64,000 nucleotides of DNA from Lateolabrax maculatus (taxonomy: Eukaryota; Chordata; Actinopteri; Acropomatiformes; Lateolabracidae). Both the position numbers and the translations under genes were made by a program. The stretch lies in contig CM062218.1 of assembly GCA_031216445.1 (NCBI GenBank), forward strand, positions 433,501-497,500, given 5' to 3'. Below are positions 60,801 through 64,000 of this stretch, piece after piece. A model generated the notes under the pieces. That model ran no database searches, was not told the DNA's origin, and saw only the letters and a program-made list of their open reading frames with translations. The stretch's first letter is position 1. The number at the start of each line of letters is the position of its first letter.

Positions 60801-62320
60801 GATTGCTTTGATTGGAAAGATTTGGGGAGGGTGAGGAGTGGGTCACTGTAATCACTGTGATCAATCTGGGTACTAGAATATCATTCATGGAAATCACAGA
60901 TCACAGGACAGATCACAGGTCAGCAACAGCCTTACATGCATTGTAGACGTTGCATCATCTGGTATGAGTCATGTGACTTGTTGACCAGCAGAGTTAAATG
61001 TCCACACTGGAGGGCGGCTTGAAAAGCCTGCTGTTGTAGCCTCCTCCCCAATCTCTTTCCAACAACTCTCTGTCTTTGTCGTCTTGATCCAATGAGTCAA
61101 ACAAAATGTGTCTCATGGAGGACATTTTGTTAATCGTGTTGCACTTTGGTTGTTCACGTGACATTAGTTGTGTGAAGAATCAAAAAAGAAAAGAGCTGAG
61201 AGAGTCCACACCTGCTGTGTTTTGGACTGTTTTTTTTTTTTTTTTGGCACCAAATTTATGGTTGATCTCTCAGATTCTGCTGTCGGCATCAAAACTTTGA
61301 ATAAATACTTAAAAAAACTGCAGATTTTTAATTAAATATTTATTTGCAAAAGCGTTTGGTAAAGCCAAGTTCTGTTGGCTTGACTGATGCTCAACTGTGC
61401 AACACGAGTTTGTAAAGATGGAAACACCAAAGGGTCTAAAAGGGTTGTAGAGGCAAATTAACGAGCCAGGATCTAGAAGTATGTTTAACAGATTTTTGTT
61501 GTGTGACTTCAGCCGGTCGTCTGGATCTCCGAGGAGCAGGAGCAGCGACTCTCCTCGCCTCCGGGGCAAAGACTCTCCTCGTCTGAGAGGGAGAGAGTCT
61601 CCTCGAACCAAAGCCAAGAGGAATCGCTCCAGAGGAACCGACTCTCCTCGCTCTAGAGGATCCCATTCACCTGCCGCTAAAGCTAACGACTCTACTCGAC
61701 TGAAAGATTCGCCTTGTCTGACCGCCACCGACTCTCCTGGGACAAAGAGCTCCAACACAGTCCATTCACCACAACTCAAGGGATCGCCCAGCTCCTCCTG
61801 TCTCAACAAAGAGGACGACTCCCCTCCAAGCGTCAGAGGATCCGACTCCTCTCAGGTTAAAGGATCTGATTCACCTCGAGGCAGCGGAACTGACTCTCCT
61901 CGTCTGGGGAGCAGCAAGGAGTCGCCCTGTCCGAGCCTGAAGAACTCCCCAAGCCTTTCTGGATCCTTCCAGTCTTCGCAGCCCAAAACCCCTGACAAAC
62001 ACCGTCTGTCCCCACCTCCGCCCTCCTCGCCTCGCGCCCCGCTGTCGGAGGAGGACCTGGAGGTTGAAAACAGGCGTACCGAGGCAGAGCGCCTCCTGGA
62101 GGAGGCCGTGTCGTCGTGGAAGGAGGCGCAGGAGGTCCTGCAGGAGGTGAAGGAGCTGCAGAGCCAGACGCTGCGGCGGCAGCGCAGGAGGACCTACGAG
62201 AAGATGACATCGACAGTGGTGGCAGCTGGGTTGACCACAGCGACTGCGGCAGCAGATGAGGAAGACACGGCTGCCTCGCCGACATCTCCTGATGAGGACG
62301 ACGAGTCCGAGACACCTTGA
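50234..62320 (+). CDS. plekho1: PLEKHO1 (CKIP-1), PH-domain scaffold, with expanded Ser-Pro-Arg exon
   Basis: Eleven exons, phases consistent, 686 residues (human 409): 50234-50260, 50649-50798, 56679-56819, 58331-58435, 58659-58760, 58893-59201, 59442-59486, 59563-59660, 60201-60363, 60511-60623, 61513-62320 (TGA 62318-62320). PLEKHO1 is a membrane, cytoplasmic and nuclear scaffold that binds casein kinase 2 alpha and actin-capping protein. Visible: MKKS start, PH domain about residues 20-141 (EKVGWIRKFCGRGIF, SRSKKNHSRFTL, NLVFLAVSPEEKESW), the conserved HPTRDRAKI and RRLPTRGHLMAVASTS block, GRSRCASMDEVLSSR (like human GRCASLEEILSQR), then a coiled coil (about 605-645) like human ETERLLGEASSNW. 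The extra length is mostly residues 400-560, about 16 imperfect DSPR units. Exon 7 (45 bases) is the least certain. Confidence 0.93.
50868..51185 (+). repeat. non-autonomous dispersed element (MITE-like), copy 2
   Basis: In plekho1 intron 2. It shares about ten ordered blocks with 15960-16300 (ACGCCGTCCTGTC, CTCATCAACATCAAGTTTAAG, CTCTGTCAGTCATCGTATTA). The left end has CAACCAATCAGAGCAA and the right end AACGGTTGTGATTGG, which are inverted relative to each other and could be terminal inverted repeats. Confidence 0.75.
51262..51385. repeat. (TA)n microsatellite
   Basis: About 120 bases of TATATA with short ATTATATTA and AAAATATTATA breaks, 75 bases after the MITE-like copy. Confidence 0.93.
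51640..51810 (+). repeat. possible hAT-type transposon end fragment
   Basis: TAGGGAAGTAACGGTACATG, then CGTCCCGAACCGTTCAGTAC, then CACGTTTGGTTCAGTG resembles the ends of fish hAT-like elements that start with a GTAACGGTNCA string and contain CCGAACCG. Only one end is seen. The identification is from memory of the pattern and is weak. Confidence 0.35.
54477..54883. repeat. inverted pair of (CA)/(TC) and (TG)/(GA) microsatellites
   Basis: Bases 54497-54704 are CACACA with TCTCTC blocks and a run of 17 C. Bases 54755-54883 are the complementary pattern TGTGTG with GAGAGA blocks. The two lie 50 bases apart and could pair as a long hairpin in the plekho1 intron 2 RNA. Confidence 0.85.
54975..55800. 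repeat. ATTATCAG-type minisatellite, about 830 bases
   Basis: Tandem units of AGTATTATCAGC or AGTATTATCAGG (about 12-15 bases) with deletions to AAGTATTATC and later TGGAGTATTATC variants. The variants cluster (AAGTATT forms early, CTGGAG forms after 55470), showing local spread by slippage or unequal exchange. It is intronic in plekho1. Confidence 0.93.
56285..56545. repeat. decayed tandem repeat (CTCAAGGAC type)
   Basis: Recurring CCTCAAGGAC, CTCAAAGACCAC and TGGAACATCCTC words at spacings of about 25-35 bases, 130 bases upstream of plekho1 exon 3. Probably an old minisatellite. Confidence 0.5.
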
Positions 62321-63375
62321 CGAGGATTTTTTTCTCACAAATACTAAATGAATTATTGAATTTTCTCAGTGAAAGTAGCAGCGTTTTTTCAGCATGCTTA
62401 CGCACAAAAAAGCAGACAGCATTTGCTTAATTTGGGAGTTTTTAATTCTATTCCTTAAATGTTTTTCATCTTTTTATCCAGGGATTGTGGGATGCACGTG
62501 AACACTGTGTAATGGAGCGATGCTGTTTGTCTGCCCTACATCTGCTCTGCTCTACATTACATTGAGTAACAGCCAATATGGATTATTCTGAAACCAGCGA
62601 TACAGTTCTTCCCGAGAGGTTTAATGACTTTAATCCTCCACAGTGCACTAGACTGTCAGCAGTCAGACGCCCTCTCGCTTCTGCTGCCCATTTTACTCCA
62701 CAGAGTCTCTTTGCGTGACAGATGTCACATTTCATTTGAGTAAATACAGTTTTATGGAGAGGCACTCCCTTTCACCTTCTCTATTGGTGCTGCACGTTTT
62801 TCTTCTTTGTTTTTTTTCTCGCTGAAAGTGAAGTGAAAAGCCTCTCCATTGATTTCAAAGACAAATTCTTTCTCCAGGAGTTTTGGGGGTTTTGGGAGAT
62901 GAAAAAAGACAGTTTGTCATTTAAAGAGACGTTTTTTTGCCCAAACAAAGATGTCGACATTTATACAATGATGAACCTTTTCAATATGACGAACACATGA
63001 AGGCACTGAAGAGCACTATGTTTCCTAACGGTGGGGGGTGGGGGGTTCTTCTTTTTTAAACTTAGGATACACCGAAAATGGACTTCTAATATCGATTGAT
63101 TATTAAGAGTTTCAATATCTGTTACCTGGTTTATTTGCTAATATATATTATGTCTTTATTTCTGTTTAACGATCTTATAAATTGTCTGATTTAGTTGTAG
63201 CCTAATATTTCCCTCCCGAAATGTCCTCCAAGCTCTGTGGGTATTTCACAACGTTTCCAACATTATTAGTGAGTTTTTACAAGCTTTCAAAACAATCAGG
63301 GAGTTTGCTGTTTTACACCATGAAGAGAGAATATGCAATAATGTCAATAATAAAGACACTTTACTTGTTAATCAG
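62321..63375 (+). terminator. plekho1: plekho1 3'UTR and polyadenylation signal
   Basis: About 1.03 kb after the stop runs AT-rich without another exon and ends at AATAAA (63349-63354, within GTCAATAATAAAGACACT), followed by a T-rich stretch. The length suits a vertebrate 3'UTR. Earlier AATAAA is not seen in this stretch. Confidence 0.65.
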
Positions 63376-64000
63376 TTCGGGGTTGTAACACAACAAAGGC
63401 GTGGCTGGATTAACCTGTAAACTCCTGTTCTCACTCTTTTCCTTTGTACGAATACAACTTGGCCCCAGATCTGTTGTTTGGCAAAACTGAAATTGTGAGG
63501 TTTTAAAAAATTGATTTTGACACAGGCACCATTTACATGACAAGATAATTAAGCAGGACCCATCTTGAGCATTTATTAAGGAGGAAATTGAAATGTTGCA
63601 GATATACATAATTAAATGTTCATGTTATAGATATATATGACGAAGCATCTGGGACACGTGACAAAATAACGTATGTTATGTGTGATGTGATGGAGTACTC
63701 TCACACAGAAACACCTGTATCTCCGTATCTGCAATAAGATAATGTCTGCACACTTAATGATGTAGCTTTAGTTGTCAGACAGAATTACATATTACTCACT
63801 TAAATACTGTAAGAAATATTATACAATATATATAGTACATAAAGCCATTAGTTCTATAATTGTGTATTATTAGTATATTGGCACAAAATAAATCAGATTT
63901 ATTAAACAAAAAATGGAAACATTTACTGGTTTAAACAAATATGAATAAATAAATGATATTTTAAACAGAATTAGAAATAATTGTTTGCTGCAGCCCGACA
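63376..64000. other. right flank, nothing recognised
   Basis: AT-rich sequence with no supported exon, RNA gene or tandem repeat on either strand. Confidence 0.55.

Overview
The window is vertebrate nuclear DNA, almost certainly from a percomorph-type teleost. It has spliced genes with GT-AG introns, very dense (CA)n/(TG)n microsatellites, a tRNA-derived SINE and several short dispersed repeats familiar from fish genomes. All five genes I can assemble have recognisable vertebrate relatives. Four of them (C1orf54, POGZ, VPS45, PLEKHO1) have human counterparts in chromosome band 1q21, so the segment looks like a rearranged block of conserved synteny. No bacterial, plasmid or CRISPR-type content is present.

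Layout. 1-6012: repeat-rich flank with no gene I can support. 6013-13221 (minus strand): a small four-exon gene for a 127-residue secreted or membrane-anchored protein resembling human C1orf54. 13222-18900: intergenic, minisatellites and dispersed repeats. 18905-33335 (minus): pogz, 24 coding exons plus an upstream non-coding exon. It encodes C2H2 zinc fingers, a CENP-B-type helix-turn-helix and a domesticated pogo DDE domain (1281 residues). 33336-34760: short intergenic interval. 34771-41225 (plus): vps45, 15 exons, 568 residues, complete. 41859-48000 (plus): a TLR11-family (TLR22/23/13-like) Toll-like receptor, 947 residues, TIR domain split over three exons, with a candidate TATA promoter and non-coding first exon. 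50000-63370 (plus): plekho1, 11 exons, 686 residues, with an N-terminal PH domain and an enlarged Ser-Pro-Arg repeat exon. 63375-64000: AT-rich flank.

The genes are not a pathway. vps45 (endosomal SNARE control), pogz (chromatin, HP1-linked), plekho1 (membrane/CK2/actin scaffold) and the TLR (innate sensing) are independent neighbours. pogz and vps45 are head to head, about 1.4 kb apart. The TLR lies between vps45 and plekho1, which are neighbours in human.

The most interesting signal is a strand-dependent arrangement of dinucleotide repeats around exons. Read in the transcript sense, long (TG)n tracts sit immediately upstream of ten acceptors and long (CA)n tracts immediately downstream of seven donors in vps45 and pogz. 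I saw one weak counter-example. Also notable are a nearly perfect 170-bp inverted repeat 1.9 kb apart, the Ser-Pro-Arg expansion in PLEKHO1, a SINE abutting a pogz splice acceptor, and the poorly known C1orf54-like gene. All exon joins were made by eye from frame, splice consensus and similarity to remembered family sequences. No alignment or database search was run.
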